Positions 1 to 11,411 of a stretch of DNA of 64,000 nucleotides are shown one piece after another. The notes under the pieces are model-generated. The model saw only the letters and a list, made by a program, of their open reading frames with translations, was not told where the DNA came from and did not search any database. The translations under genes were made by a program, and so were the position numbers. The stretch comes from Turritopsis dohrnii (Eukaryota; Cnidaria; Hydrozoa; Anthoathecata; Oceaniidae): assembly GCA_027922465.2 (NCBI GenBank), contig BQMF02000096.1, positions 620,001-684,000 on the forward strand, given 5' to 3'. The stretch's first letter is position 1; each line of letters opens with the position of its first letter.

Positions 1-1540
1 GTCGTCACTGGGTGTTTTATTCTAAGAAATATTTGACCATGTCAGATGTTGATGTTGAAATTCTCGAGAGATTTGGGGAAGTCGTTGTTTGGACTGCTTG
101 TGTTTGACTTCAAATGTTGCCGTTGTAGATAGATCAGCTGCTACTTCTTCGAAGACTATATAGTTTTTGAGATTGCTGACATCAAAAAAAGTTTTTATGT
201 AGATTTCTAATTTCTACCCCACCTTGTAATTATTTTGCCACACTTTGTAATTTGAACTCTTGTTCCTCTCGGCTAACTACTGAGACGTTTTCAAATTTCT
301 ATTAGTTGAGTAGTCAACACTATCGATATTAAAGTCTCCCAAGAAAAACATCTTCTATATTTTTATAAATATAATTACCTGCATAGAATGTGGTACCTCA
401 TAACATAAATACAGCGACGAGTAACTTCGCGCTTAGGGTCTCGTGTGCCTTACTCGATATTATACGGAACGATATCTTGCGACAAAACCCGATCATGGTT
501 GAAAAGGTTGACGTCAAAATATGGGCTGTATATAAAGTAAGAAAGGACGTGTTTCTCAGTTGTTGATTTGTAGTTGTTGCAGGGAATTCTAAACGCTGAA
601 GTCCACTCGATTGCGCCCCCTATGCAAACAAGTGAAAGGAAAAGTGGATACCGCCCGCACTTAAGTACTCGCCAAGTAGTTGCAGTATCAAACAACAACG
701 GGCTGAAAACAAATCCACAACTTGTTCCAAAATTTTTCTGAAATAATCAGTCCAGCAACATACAGCTGGGAAGCTTTTTGATTCACCATTTAATTTACCT
801 TAGGTGTTAATTTCTCCACCATCGCAAACTGGGCGTTTTATGAGAGTGAGGGGAATGTTTGCAATATGAAATATACGGTGACTAAAGAACACAAAATAAG
901 TAAATAACTAAATCCGAAACTATTATATATACAATACACTCCAAGTTGACTCGAACCTCAACCAGCTCCAAATAATCAGGCCTATGGAATACATTCGAAT
1001 TATCGAGACATTCTTGAACCATTCTTAATCCACTTGACGAAAGATTGATTTTCTCTTTTCTCTGACCGTTACAACACAAACAAAATTATGTTAACCAAAA
1101 TCCTAGAAAACGTGCTTTGTTTACAAGAAGCTATTATTTTGCTATGTAGTTGTAGGGATTAAACTGAATGAATCTCCAAAAGACGTTCGAAAGTTCACAC
1201 CAACTGGTTCATTCGAAATAAACGCAGAGTAATGTTGGTAGACGTTGAGTTAAAACAGTTAAAAAATGTTTCATAAATAATTAAAGTTTCCGTGTAACGT
1301 TAATAGCATGAATTTGGCCAATACTGTATACATTCACGCTGATGGTGAAAGTTTGAATTCAACTGAGGAAAACGATTTTGTGTCAGTTTTGAATAAACGA
1401 TTTAAGAATCAGGAAAACAGCAGTGGTCTTCGACATTTCTAATCTAGACTTCCAAGTCATCAAAAGCGTATCTATAAGCTTGTGGTAACCCAATATAAAA
1501 TCTCAAGTAGTGTCTATTTATATGTCCCGAACCGAACTCA
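1..1540. other. No confident gene
   Basis: AT-rich sequence without a recognisable gene. A short minus-strand open stretch near 940-1079 could be an exon (possible acceptor before it and a GT after codons ending LELVE), but it has no motif that I recognise, so it is not called. Confidence 0.4.
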
Positions 1541-1544
1541 CTAA

Positions 1545-1815
1545 AATTTCTCTGAGTTCGGCTCGGCACAGCTTATAAAACCAATATTCATCCGTGCCGA
1601 ACTGAGCCGTGCTGAAAAATGTCCAAGTTGGGCTCGGCACGACACAGCCTATAAAACCAATATTCATCCGTGCCGAACTGAGCTGAGCCGTGCCGTAGGC
1701 TTATCTGGCCGCACGCTTCAGCACGGCTAGGCTAGACTGTTTAAAACCAAATGCCGAGCTGAACCGTGCTGAAAAATGTCCAAGTTAGGCTCGGAACGGC
1801 ACAGCTTATAAAATA
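1545..1815. repeat. GC-rich degenerate tandem repeat, about 3 copies
   Basis: Three imperfect copies of a roughly 70-110 base unit built on GCTCGGCACGGC-like words and the phrase CTTATAAAACCAATATTCAT. The unit appears near 1557-1626, 1627-1741 and 1742-1814, and the last copy is the most diverged. Base composition is clearly richer in G and C than the flanks. Function is unknown. It may be a minisatellite or a remnant of a mobile element. Confidence 0.7.
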
Positions 1816-1899
1816 GACCTTACAGTGAAAGTTTAAGAGAAATTGAAAACAGTTCGATTTTATCGAAGTTGGAATTACCAGGGGGGTTGCGTCACATGA

Positions 1900-4158
1900 T
1901 CAACTCTGAAATTTCAGAAGCGTCTGTGTAATGCGCCCCCTTCCAAAACTCGATCGATTGTTATCACTAACTAGCGAATGGGCATCATCATTTACACCGC
2001 CTTCGTTTCGCGTTCCAATTCGATTAACAGTCTGTTTTGACAAGTTCTGAATAACGCCTCTACCTTTAACGGGGCGTTTCTGATTTTTAGTTCCGCCAAA
2101 GGAGGCGTGTGGCGTAACAGGATCCACGTAGATGGAAGAGGTTTTGGAAGTGTCCGATGCTATACTCGATGCATCGTCGTTGATGTTATTTTGAACTGAT
2201 GATGGAAGCGAAGAAATGTTGGGTTTCCTTAAACCTTCCGGTTTAGGGGGCAAAAATCCCTGGTCTCTAAAAAAAAAGACAAACAAAAATTAAAAGCAGA
2301 AAAATTAAATATCAATATAATAGTGGACTCTCTATAATTCAACTCTCCAGTATTCGAACGATTTTGTTTTCTCCTTCGAGGTTCGAGTTAGAGAATAGGG
2401 GTAGCACCAGTTTTCTTAAAAAAAGTCTGGCCCTATAGACTATTCTCTGGCTCTGAAGCACTTGTTGTCACGTGATCCAAGCGAGTGTACAAGAATACGA
2501 TAGTTCAACAAAATGTTCGTGAAAGCCTTGTGAGCAAGGTACCCAGTGGCTAAATTTTTCAAAAAGTCATTACGACGAAAACCATTTTCATTGAAATGCT
2601 ACGTATATTTCTACAGAAACACACTCCTTCGCGGTGATTCCAAAAAAACAAGACCTATGTCCAAACATACCTCAGATAAATTTCTCGATAGTCTGCCACA
2701 GCTGCTACATGCTCTTCTATTTCTAGAACAAACCGTGACGAGAGATTCAACATTATCAAAAACTGTTCATGGTAGAGATCATCAATGCATGTGTCGTTTT
2801 TTTTTCCTTCAGTAGATTTTGGTTCGGATCAATACCTAGCCTCAACACACCTTAGCTGAACTTCTAAGCACTGATGGACCTTCAGCGAAACTTGATAATT
2901 AACATGATGAAAGAACACCAAGAAAACATAAAAAGGGGACAAAAGTAATTTAAAATTCAGCAACTCAAATGAAATGCTCAAATGAAGAAATAACAAACAA
3001 GAACCCCGATTGAATTTTGAAGCTACAAGAAATCACCACCCTTTATTCATCAAACAGTGATAGAAGTAAACAGCTTTACATGTAACTGCTGGTATATACT
3101 GTTTATATAAGCAGTCAGTCAGAGAAAACTGTTAAGATTTTTAGTGGTCTATGAATAGCAATTCCCACGTGTCCACTCAGACAGTCCCTTCAGCAAAATA
3201 ACAATCATTTAATAAACCTTTGTCTCAGATGTTTTCCAGAAAAAAATACTGTAGATTATCTAACCTTGATCCCAGTCCTCAGCACAGTCAGGAATGCTTG
3301 GACAGGCATCTGGCATGGTTGTATTCCCTTTCAAGACAAAAATTTCTCCTGTTTCTGGACATCGTTCTAATAGAACAAAATAAAACACTAACCTCGCACA
3401 TATTTAACAGTACATTATTGAAAACACACAGGGCTCAATTAAGTCAGCATTCTCAATCAAGTGTTCGCTTAGGTAGAAATATTTCTCACAAGCCCTTTCT
3501 GCAAAATTGTCCAATTCCATTAATCTCCCACTGTAGGATACAAAACCCCTTTTCAATTTTCTTTGATAAGTGTCTAGGGTACTTAATCAGTAATTAATAC
3601 AGCTTTATCATGAAGGTAAATAGAAAAATAAAATAACAATGAAAACTCCCATTCAGCATACCCCTTACTTTGTCACAATCCAAAGGAGTCTATAAAAAGA
3701 ATCATAACATAAACTTCAACTTCATTCCAAAAAGGTATATACTCAATAAAACAAAACAAAGCGTTTTATTACCCTATCGGGACATGTTGCAAGATGTAAC
3801 TGTCGCTCACTTCGTAAAAACGAATGTACTGCATTAAAGGGACACGTGACTAAATCTAAGTGCGGATGGTTCTAAACATGGAGACATTATCTATCCTTAG
3901 TTGAGATATTAAAAAAAAATATGACTATAACAATAAGTTAATCTGATCTGCAGTTAATCTGTATAGAGATTACAAATGACAGGTTTCGTAAACAAATCGC
4001 AAAATTATCATAATGTTAAAGTATAATACGTTACCTGCCTACATTTGATAATATGTCTTTGAAATCGTTTTGCAGATATAACGTGAGTTTCATCGTACGG
4101 ACAGATAATCGGTTGATTAGGATCCCAATTGTCATCGTACATTGTCAAGTTGTTGTAA
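1900..4158 (-). CDS. GTSF1: GTSF1/Asterix-like protein with two CHHC zinc fingers
   Basis: Minus-strand gene of at least four exons. Exon A (4158-4035, start codon at 4142, acceptor tttag just upstream) encodes MYDDNWDP followed by the first CHHC finger: CPYDETH, an H in RFQRH, and the final C of KCRQ. Exon B (3871-3773) joins in phase 0 and encodes the second finger (CPFNAVH, LHLATC). Exon C (3366-3265) encodes a VLKGNTTMP stretch and ends in EDWDQ, typical of the acidic tail of this family. Exon D (2264-1900) joins C in phase and adds two GRG-containing segments and the stop. The link from B to C is out of phase, so a small exon between 3370 and 3770 was probably missed. GTSF1/Asterix proteins are partners of PIWI in piRNA-guided silencing and are enriched in the germline. 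Exons A and B are secure; C and D are inferred from splice signals and the usual family layout. Confidence 0.8.
2290..3264. other. Probable intron of the GTSF1-like gene; pogo-like end
   Basis: The interval lies between exons D and C of the gene on the minus strand. It contains a stretch at about 2320-2400 (gtggactctctataattcaa, and ttcgaacgatt nearby) that resembles the end of a pogo/Tigger-type element. No other coding sequence is supported. Confidence 0.45.
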
Positions 4159-4229
4159 CTAAACATAGATTGTAAATAAAGATTGCAATAGATTTTGTGT
4201 AGCATACAATTTTTGGTATGTATTTTCAA

Positions 4230-5116
4230 TTCAAATCCTAATGATAAAAATGTGTTTAATTTTATCGTACCACCTCATCTCAAATAAGGCACCCTGCCTA
4301 GTAAAATGAACAGTTCAGAAGGCAAGGTAATGAAAGTTATGGGAAATAGATGCTTATTGTGCATATTACAATGGTGTAATGTGGCATAGTTTCTTCACTA
4401 TTTATCAATTCCATACCAGTTCATGCTACAAACATCAATAGTGTTCTGATATCAAACTTAAGAATTAGTTGATTTGGGAATTTATCTATATACCAGTATA
4501 CTGTTGATAACAGATGCAGTATGATACAATGTATTGACAACTAATAGTGATAAGGATAATATCGGCTATTACTCCAACATTAAGAAAAACAATTTTTTTT
4601 AAAAAAAACCTAAGCAAAAGCTTTTCGATTTTTCTGCTATATATGATCAGCCTGTAAGATCTCAGAAAAAGAATTCCCATTATTACGCCTTTTTAAGAGG
4701 AAAGGTTAATTGGCTTCCAAAAAGATCAATTGCAACTTCAACTAATAAAAAATCAATTTATTACTATTTACATCAGATAACAATCAAGAAAGGAGTTGTA
4801 AATATTTATCTACATACAAGTCATAAAATCAGAACCGTAACAAAAGAAATCCAGCCATCATTGGAAATTGGGATTTATTAATTATCAAGTTTATTAACAA
4901 CAATTTAATAGAAAATATCCATTGATTTTTGCATTATATAATAAGTTATATTAGATGTCAAATGTTGGAAGCAGTTATCCAATTTTACACCAAATGTTTC
5001 AAACAGTGAAAATAATGAATGGCACCAAGCAATAACAACCAGCTTAATGTTTATAAACCAATACACGGTGCAATATTTTTCCCAATAAAATGTTGACCTA
5101 AACTAGCCATAGTACA
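4230..5116. other. AT-rich spacer
   Basis: No coding or repeat signal stands out. It contains the region upstream of the GTSF1-like coding start and the sequence 3' of the small acylated-protein gene, including its presumed 3' UTR. Confidence 0.4.
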
Positions 5117-5484
5117 TTATTGAAATGCAGATGGATTTTCCAGTCTAGCCAATATGTCACCATGTATTTCGAGATCTTTTTGTAATTTTGCACTGTCCAA
5201 AGTGTTTTCATGGTAATTGCGCAGTTCACCAATATCTGTTAATAATTTGATTGTGTGTGGCGATATCATATTAAGTTTTGGATCCATGCTTTTGGACTGG
5301 TCTGTGTTTTTGCTATTATTGCTGCTACATTGCACTTGCACTTTACTGCTAGACTGTCTCCTACTGCTTCTACTTCGGAAACTACCAGTCCACCTGGATT
5401 GCCGTGCGTGGTTTTGTGATGTGTCTTCTTTACCACAACAACATAATACCCCACACCCCATTTCAAAATATGCTAATATAGGTT
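5117..5484 (-). CDS. Small protein with predicted N-myristoylation/palmitoylation signal
   Basis: A single minus-strand exon of 114 codons (ATG at 5461, stop at 5117) behind a good splice acceptor (tttcag, exon from 5484), so the exon begins with a few bases of 5' leader. The protein starts MGCGVLCCCGKED. Glycine 2 followed by clustered cysteines is the classic context for N-myristoylation plus palmitoylation, which suggests membrane anchoring. A basic, serine-rich stretch (about residues 20-45) is followed by a more ordered, probably helical C-terminal half ending LENPSAFQ. I do not recognise the family. Overlapping ORFs in other frames look like shadows. Upstream non-coding exons would lie at higher coordinates. 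Confidence 0.55.
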
Positions 5485-7030
5485 CTGAAAGACAATCATT
5501 CGAGCATCAAGCCCAAACCCATCAACTGAGTATGAGATAAACTTCACTCAAAATATGTTTAACCTAAATGGAGTGCAAACATTCTATTATGTCATACATA
5601 TATAGTAGGTTAATTTTTAAGAAATACAAGCAATATATATTATGAAAACCATTACGGACAACTGATAGTTTTCGAAGTCAATTGATAGTGAGCTGACCAA
5701 ACACTTTGACCAAAATCTTAAAACATTTTTTCATGATTAGTATGTAGCAGCATTTGGAGAGATGTCAGTTTTTTAATCACAGGAACCATTGCAATGCATC
5801 CCTAATTGAATGTGGGTGTTTTGGGGAAAATATCTCAAAAATCAATTTGAGATAACTGACATTTTTTGCATCTGCAATATTTGTGATGAGAAAAAGAAAG
5901 AATTTGGGTCAAAAAATGTTTGGAGATTGGGTCTTGATGTCATTTAAATGATTTGATCAACAATATCACAACCTCATCTATTCATTATGAAAAAATAGAA
6001 AATGTGTCATTTATAAATCTTGAGCAGTACTTTAACTAATAAAATTCAAGCCATAATTAACTCATTCCATAATCATTAATCTCTTATAATGCATTGCATA
6101 ATAGTATAACAACATGAAATGCTAAAAACATGGAGAGCTTTCAATTACATAAAATCCACTAGCTGGACCTAGACTATCCTTATACTTCCCAGATTTTGTT
6201 TTCAGTAAAAAGATGATCGATAATTTAAATATATATACATATATATCAAAGTGACTCTTGTTTTCTATAATACTCAACACATATGTGCACTGACTTTTAC
6301 GTTTTATATATATATATATATGTGTATACGTATTTAGGATAAATAGATTATGATGGATATGGTTATAATCAATAATTGATTAACTTGATTGTGTTTAGAT
6401 CTTTCAAAAAATTATAGATCTATATACAAAACAAATGCTAAAATAACATATTTTTCTCCTCCTACAAAAGTACTTTACTTTTAACACCACACGAATGACA
6501 GCAATGAAGCAAACCTTCTTTGTTTTATTTTAGTTTAGTTAAAAAATTTATATACTTGATGATTATAACTGATTTCTCGACTGTCTGTCATTGTTAGAGA
6601 TGTTAAATTATACCAAAATGAGCAAGTACACTTTTTGCCATATAACCCATCCTATGCACTATCAAGGAGGAATGAAACCACACATTTAACACATCATTAC
6701 ACTCGATATACGGTTTCCCTGTCAGCTACTACACTTTCAACGAGAGGAAGTGCAGCCATTTTAAATTTAAAGAGAGTGAGCACTTCTCCGTTGTTTACAC
6801 TTCTTCAAGGTGTTTTTTCGTGATCCCTTCCGTAAATTGAACGGAGAGAGATGCAAAACCCCCATGGACTAACCGTTCAAACATCTTTTATATAACATTC
6901 TATAAAACAAGTTTAAAAGTAAATGTTGGGACGGTTTGTATTCAGTATAACAATGCTCACTTGCTTTCAAAGAGTACAGACGTTTTTATTCAAGCTCCTC
7001 AAATAGTAAATTTTGATAATAATTTTAACA
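5485..7030. other. AT-rich spacer with TA microsatellite
   Basis: No gene recognised. Short (TA)n and related runs occur near 6225-6245 and 6305-6322. The last ~200 bases may be the 5' leader of the LINE that follows. Confidence 0.4.
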
Positions 7031-7044
7031 AAACGTAAGTTATT

Positions 7045-7796
7045 ATGGCTGAATCAAACCAAGAAACAAAACAAGATTTGTATACATTTAACCAAGCACT
7101 TCAAATAATTTCGAAAACCGAAGACACGATGATGAAATTTTTTAACTCGCACGTGGACAGACTAGAAAACAAAATCGACTTGCTGAAAGTGGAAAATGCT
7201 TCACTCAAAAGTGAAGTCGAAAATCTGAAAGAATCAGTGGCTTTTCAAAGCTCAGTTTTTGACAAGAAGGTTGAGGAAATGGAGGGTGTCATGAAGAACC
7301 GAAGAGGATATGGAGATGAGACATGAAGGGCTTAAAAGAAAAGGTAGTAGACTTGGAAGATCGAAGTCGGAGAAACAATCTTCGAATAAGTGGTTTGATT
7401 GAAGAAGAAAACGAAAGCTGGAAAAGAACTGAAGAAAAAGTTCAGGAACTAATCTCCACTCTTGGGATTACGAAATGTGTCGAAATAGAAAGAGCACACA
7501 GAAGTGGAAAGATTTTAAGAGACAACGACGGAAACTGTAAAAGGACGATAGTAGCAAAATTTTTAAACTTCAAAGATAAAGAAGAAATTTTAAGCAAGTA
7601 CCAAGAAAGACAATTATATAAACAAAAGATATTTATTAACGAAGATTTTTCAGACGAAACACTGGCAACGCGACGAAGATTATTTCAGGAAGCCAAAATG
7701 AGAAGAGAAAGGGGTGAGTATGCAAAAGTTGTATATAATAAACTTATTTGTCGCGAATCTAAGAATGATGGTGCAGGAAAGCAAGATTCTTCTTAG
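7045..7796 (+). pseudogene. LINE ORF1 protein (coiled coil + RRM-like), frameshifted
   Basis: Two overlapping open frames (7045-7326 and 7323-7796) together make one LINE ORF1 protein. The first has a heptad-rich coiled coil (LENKIDLLKVENASLKSEV). The second begins at the linker and carries the L1 ORF1p (Transposase_22) RNA-binding signature: DLEDRSRRNNLRISGL, IERAHRSGK, RTIVAKFLNFKDK and a C-terminal INEDFS...RRRLFQEAK. A single indel near 7300-7323 breaks the frame. ORF1p of this type binds RNA and acts as a chaperone for LINE retrotransposition. The next ORF follows after about 50 bases, as expected for a LINE. Confidence 0.8.
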
Positions 7797-7847
7797 ACAG
7801 AAATTTATACTTTTATTTTGCACTTAAAATATCTTCAATAATTCAAC

Positions 7848-8084
7848 ATGGATTCAAAAACCAAAGATTTTGAGAACTTAAATTTTGACCCATTTAACTT
7901 TTCTGATGCGTTGCATTGTGGAGAAAATGATCCAGATGAAAATTTCTTTGATGAACTGAAAATCTCGTATTTCAATACGCCCTATTTATATGATGACGAA
8001 GTGAAAACTTATCTCAGTGAAAATGATAAAAAGGAGAGCCTTTCTATCCTGCACCTGAATATTAGAACTTTCGACACCTCTTAA
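7848..8084 (+). pseudogene. Start of LINE ORF2, truncated
   Basis: The ORF starts MDSKTKDFENLN and reaches LSILHLNIR, the phrase that opens the apurinic-like endonuclease domain in CR1/L2-type LINE ORF2 proteins. It then stops abruptly at about 8080, exactly where a Harbinger terminal sequence begins. The rest of the endonuclease and the whole reverse transcriptase are absent from the following 6 kb. It is a 5' fragment of a LINE cut by another element. Confidence 0.7.
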
Positions 8085-8972
8085 GGCTGAAATACACGAT
8101 AAGTTTAATTGGACCGTTTAGTTGGATATAAAAAACTTTTTAAGTTTAAATGTAGATAGGCAGCTGTTTACACGATCAGTTTAAACTTATCTGTTGAAAG
8201 GAAAAACTCCTCTTTTCGCAATGGACATTAATGAGCGGAGACGCGTATCAGTAGCTTTAGTAGCTATAGCAGCAACGCATATCTTTGAAAAAAATAATAG
8301 GGTGAAAAAACGAAAAAAACGAGTTACTTGGGTGAAGCCCTGGCTTATAAAAAGAAAAAAATATGGTGCTTTTAATGCACTTCTAAGCCAATTTCGAATG
8401 GAGGATCCTACAGAATACAAACAATTTCTACGTATGGACAGCAATTCCTTTGACGAACTCTTGGGTTTAATAGAAGACTCTATTCGAAAAGAAGATACGG
8501 TTATGCGAGATGCATTGCAGCCGAAAATAAAACTGGCTGTGACAATCCGCTTCCTGGCTACTGGAGCTACTTACACCGATCTACAACACCTTTTTCGGAT
8601 TCATAAAAGTACACTTTCTAAAATCATTCCAGAAGTTTGCCAGGCAATCTATACAAATTTGAAAGACAAGTATTTGAAGGTAATCTATACTATGTATTTC
8701 TAATAATTATTCCGTTATGTTTAAAAATTAGGAGAGGGGAAGGGTGAGTTATCCATTTGATTATCACTGTACATTGACGAAGTTGGCGATTGTAAAAAGG
8801 GTCTCTGTGGTGGAGGAGAATTGATATTCTGATGGACATTACTCATAATAGGTTGGATGGGTTGATAATGATTGCAAGCCAAGAGGCCAAATTGGGCTTG
8901 AAATAGAATTTCTTGTATTTTGACTTTAGCAAATTCCTTCGATCTTTCGTCTTTAACCTTTCTTAATCCGCA
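8085..8972 (+). mobile_element. PIF/Harbinger fragment A (end piece)
   Basis: Begins with a terminal sequence AGGCTGAAATACACGATAAG preceded by TTA, the usual Harbinger target. It then carries transposase exon 1 on the plus strand and, on the minus strand, part of the last exon of the MADF accessory gene (8721-8971). The order is the mirror image of one end of fragment B, so A is an inverted terminal piece. Sequence 8397-8971 is nearly identical to the reverse complement of 10837-11411. The left boundary is clear. The right boundary near 8972 has no terminal repeat. Confidence 0.75.
8221..8679 (+). pseudogene. Harbinger transposase exon 1 (intact N-terminus)
   Basis: Encodes MDINERRRVSVALVA, a basic segment with VTWVKPWLIKRKKYGAF, then FRMEDPTEYKQFLRM and a helix-turn-helix-like LAVTIRFLATGATYTDLQHLFRIHKSTLSKII segment. 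This is the usual N-terminal layout of PIF/Harbinger DDE transposases. A splice donor follows aag at 8679. An in-frame ATG also exists at 8194, but 8221 fits the family start better. The catalytic exon is missing in this copy, so the piece is non-functional by itself. Confidence 0.75.
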
Positions 8973-9257
8973 TTGCACGTTTCTAAAGGCTGAAATACAC
9001 GATAAGTTTAATTGGACCGTTCAGTTGTAACATAAAAAAACTGATCGTGTAAACAGCAAAGACGTACAATTTTTTCTGGTTTTATAAGTTTTTTAAAAAG
9101 TTGGACATGTTCAACTTTGGCCAACTAGTTGGACGTTTTTTTCTATTGAATTTGAATTAAATTAACAAAAGCTCTATTGTGATGTTGTTTACCAGCCACG
9201 TGTTTGTGAAACATGTGTTGAGAGACTTGAGTATTGGTGAAAGCATACTTTTTGAAA

Positions 9258-11084
9258 ATGGCTAGCAAAGCAGAAAAGGAGGAAAAAACGGAAAAGTTCA
9301 TTGAAGAATGGAAAAAGCTCCGATGTCTCTGGGATGTTTTATCAGTGGAGTATCGGGACAGAAATGAAAAGAGAAAAGGATACGAGAAACTGTCCAATTT
9401 TTGTGAAATGACGGGTACGATAACCTTTTCACTTTAAATTTTTGCAACAGAATAAAAACAAATTAAAATGTATATACAATGAAGTAACTATACCTTTTTG
9501 TAGAGGATGAGGTCAAAGCGAAAATAAACTCACTTCGGGCTTATTACAACAAAGAACTGTGTAAAATTCGTCAAAGCAAAAAAAGTGGTGCTGGAGGAGA
9601 CATTTATGTATCGAAATGGCCTCATTTTCGTTCAATGGAGTTCATTCGGGATACAGTAAAGCCACGGAAATCAACGTCAACTTTGGTAATCAAATTTTTC
9701 GTATCTTCTTTACGTATTTTTATTATATAAATCTTTCTTGCCACGACACCGCCCCTGCTTCGCTGTTAAAGTAAGCGCAAAAACGATCGCGAACGTCTTT
9801 TGCATTAACTGTGTAATTATTACTCCTGATAATTGAAATTGACTCCATTGAAGCTTCCCCACCTGCTATCCGCCAATCGCCACTTTGGGTGGTTCCATTT
9901 TCGTGGTTTTCTTTGTCAAAACTTCCTGGAGGGGTATATCTTTTAGGAACTCTCTGTCGAAGAAAATTATGTAGAACACAACTAGCTAACGTTACTTTCT
10001 CCGTATTTTCAACACTAAGCTGAATAGGTGATAGAAACACCCGAAACCTGTTCGCCATTATACCAAAAGCATTTTCGGAAACACGCCTTGCTCTCGATAT
10101 GCGATAATTTGTCACTCTTCTGTCATGAGAAAGACCCCGAAACGCATAAGGTTTAATAACATTTGTTCTTAAAGGGAATGCGTCATCAGCCACAATAACA
10201 TAAGGCAAAAGATCTGGGCCTAATTTCCGAGGAATCGGAATGCCTAGGGTGTTTTTGTTGATAGATTTTAGTAGATTCTCTAAAAACGCCTCCGTCGCTG
10301 ATCCTTCCATTGCATCCAACATCAACGAAGATGAAATTGTAATTTGCATCTACAAGAGCCAGTAACACAATACTGAATGTACCTTTGTAGTTAAAGTAGA
10401 GCGATCCTGAATTCTTAGGTTGTTTGATTACCACATGTTTCCCGTCCTTTGCGCCAATACAGTTGGGAAAATTCCATTGCTCTTCGAATTTCTCTGAAAT
10501 CTTTCTCCATTCATGTTCTGTTGTTGGAGTCTAGTATAAAAAGTAACGATATTTATTTGTAGGATTCTATTGATGGCGATATCAAAGATAGTGACGAGGA
10601 AGATACAGCAGAAAACCCGCTGCCAGAGGATGATTACCCCAATGTCGATGATAGTGAAAGTCAGCTGAACCAGCCAAAATCTACAAAAAGGCCGTTGATG
10701 AAAAGAAAAAGGGAAAACGAAAGGGGTCTTTCGAAAGCCGAGATTGTAATGGATGAGGCCATCAGTTTTCTCAAAGACACGACAAGTCAGCCTCCAATTG
10801 ATGATGCAGAGATCTTTGGGAAAAACATTGCATGCGGATTAAGAAAGGTTAAAGACGAAAGATCGAAGGAATTTGCTAAAGTCAAAATACAAGAAATTCT
10901 ATTTCAAGCCCAATTTGGCCTCTTGGCTTGCAATCATTATCAACCCATCCAACCTATTATGAGTAATGTCCATCAGAATATCAATTCTCCTCCACCACAG
11001 AGACCCTTTTTACAATCGCCAACTTCGTCAATGTACAGTGATAATCAAATGGATAACTCACCCTTCCCCTCTCCTAATTTTTAA
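9258..11084 (+). CDS. MADF-domain accessory protein of Harbinger element
   Basis: Three exons with matching phases: 9258-9414, 9504-9685 and 10563-11084. Together they give an uninterrupted reading frame of 286 residues. Exons 1-2 form a MADF-type DNA-binding domain ([52 protein letters not shown]). Exon 3 starts acidic ([11 protein letters not shown]), continues with a basic patch ([14 protein letters not shown]) and a helix ([19 protein letters not shown]) that resembles a BESS-like interaction motif, and ends in a proline/serine-rich tail. In Harbinger systems this partner protein helps the transposase enter the nucleus and bind the element's ends. It appears intact while the transposase next to it is broken. 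Confidence 0.8.
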
Positions 11085-11411
11085 ACATAACGGAATAATT
11101 ATTAGAAATACATAGTATAGATTACCTTCAAATACTTGTCTTTCAAATTTGTATAGATTGCCTGGCAAACTTCTGGAATGATTTTAGAAAGTGTACTTTT
11201 ATGAATCCGAAAAAGGTGTTGTAGATCGGTGTAAGTAGCTCCAGTAGCCAGGAAGCGGATTGTCACAGCCAGTTTTATTTTCGGCTGCAATGCATCTCGC
11301 ATAACCGTATCTTCTTTTCGAATAGAGTCTTCTATTAAACCCAAGAGTTCGTCAAAGGAATTGCTGTCCATACGTAGAAATTGTTTGTATTCTGTAGGAT
11401 CCTCCATTCGA
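9723..11411 (-). pseudogene. Harbinger DDE transposase, N-truncated and frameshifted
   Basis: Exon 1 remnant (11411-11126) keeps FRMEDPTEYKQF onward. Exon 2 (10530-9723) joins in phase 0 and contains the catalytic features of a DDE_Tnp_4 domain: [11 protein letters not shown] (first D), [10 protein letters not shown] (second D) and [11 protein letters not shown] (E). A single-base indel between about 10240 and 10300 shifts the frame after DGGVFREST. The first ~60 codons present in fragment A are missing here. The 11361-11530 ORF that continues into SSKSLKNDISV is only a chimera with the adjoining repeat. Confidence 0.8.

Noticed and set aside
5217..5540. Plus-strand ORF and second minus-strand ORF overlapping the acylated-protein gene
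   Set aside because: They are shadows of the 5117-5461 frame; the leucine-rich plus-strand reading comes from the serine-rich stretch of the true frame.
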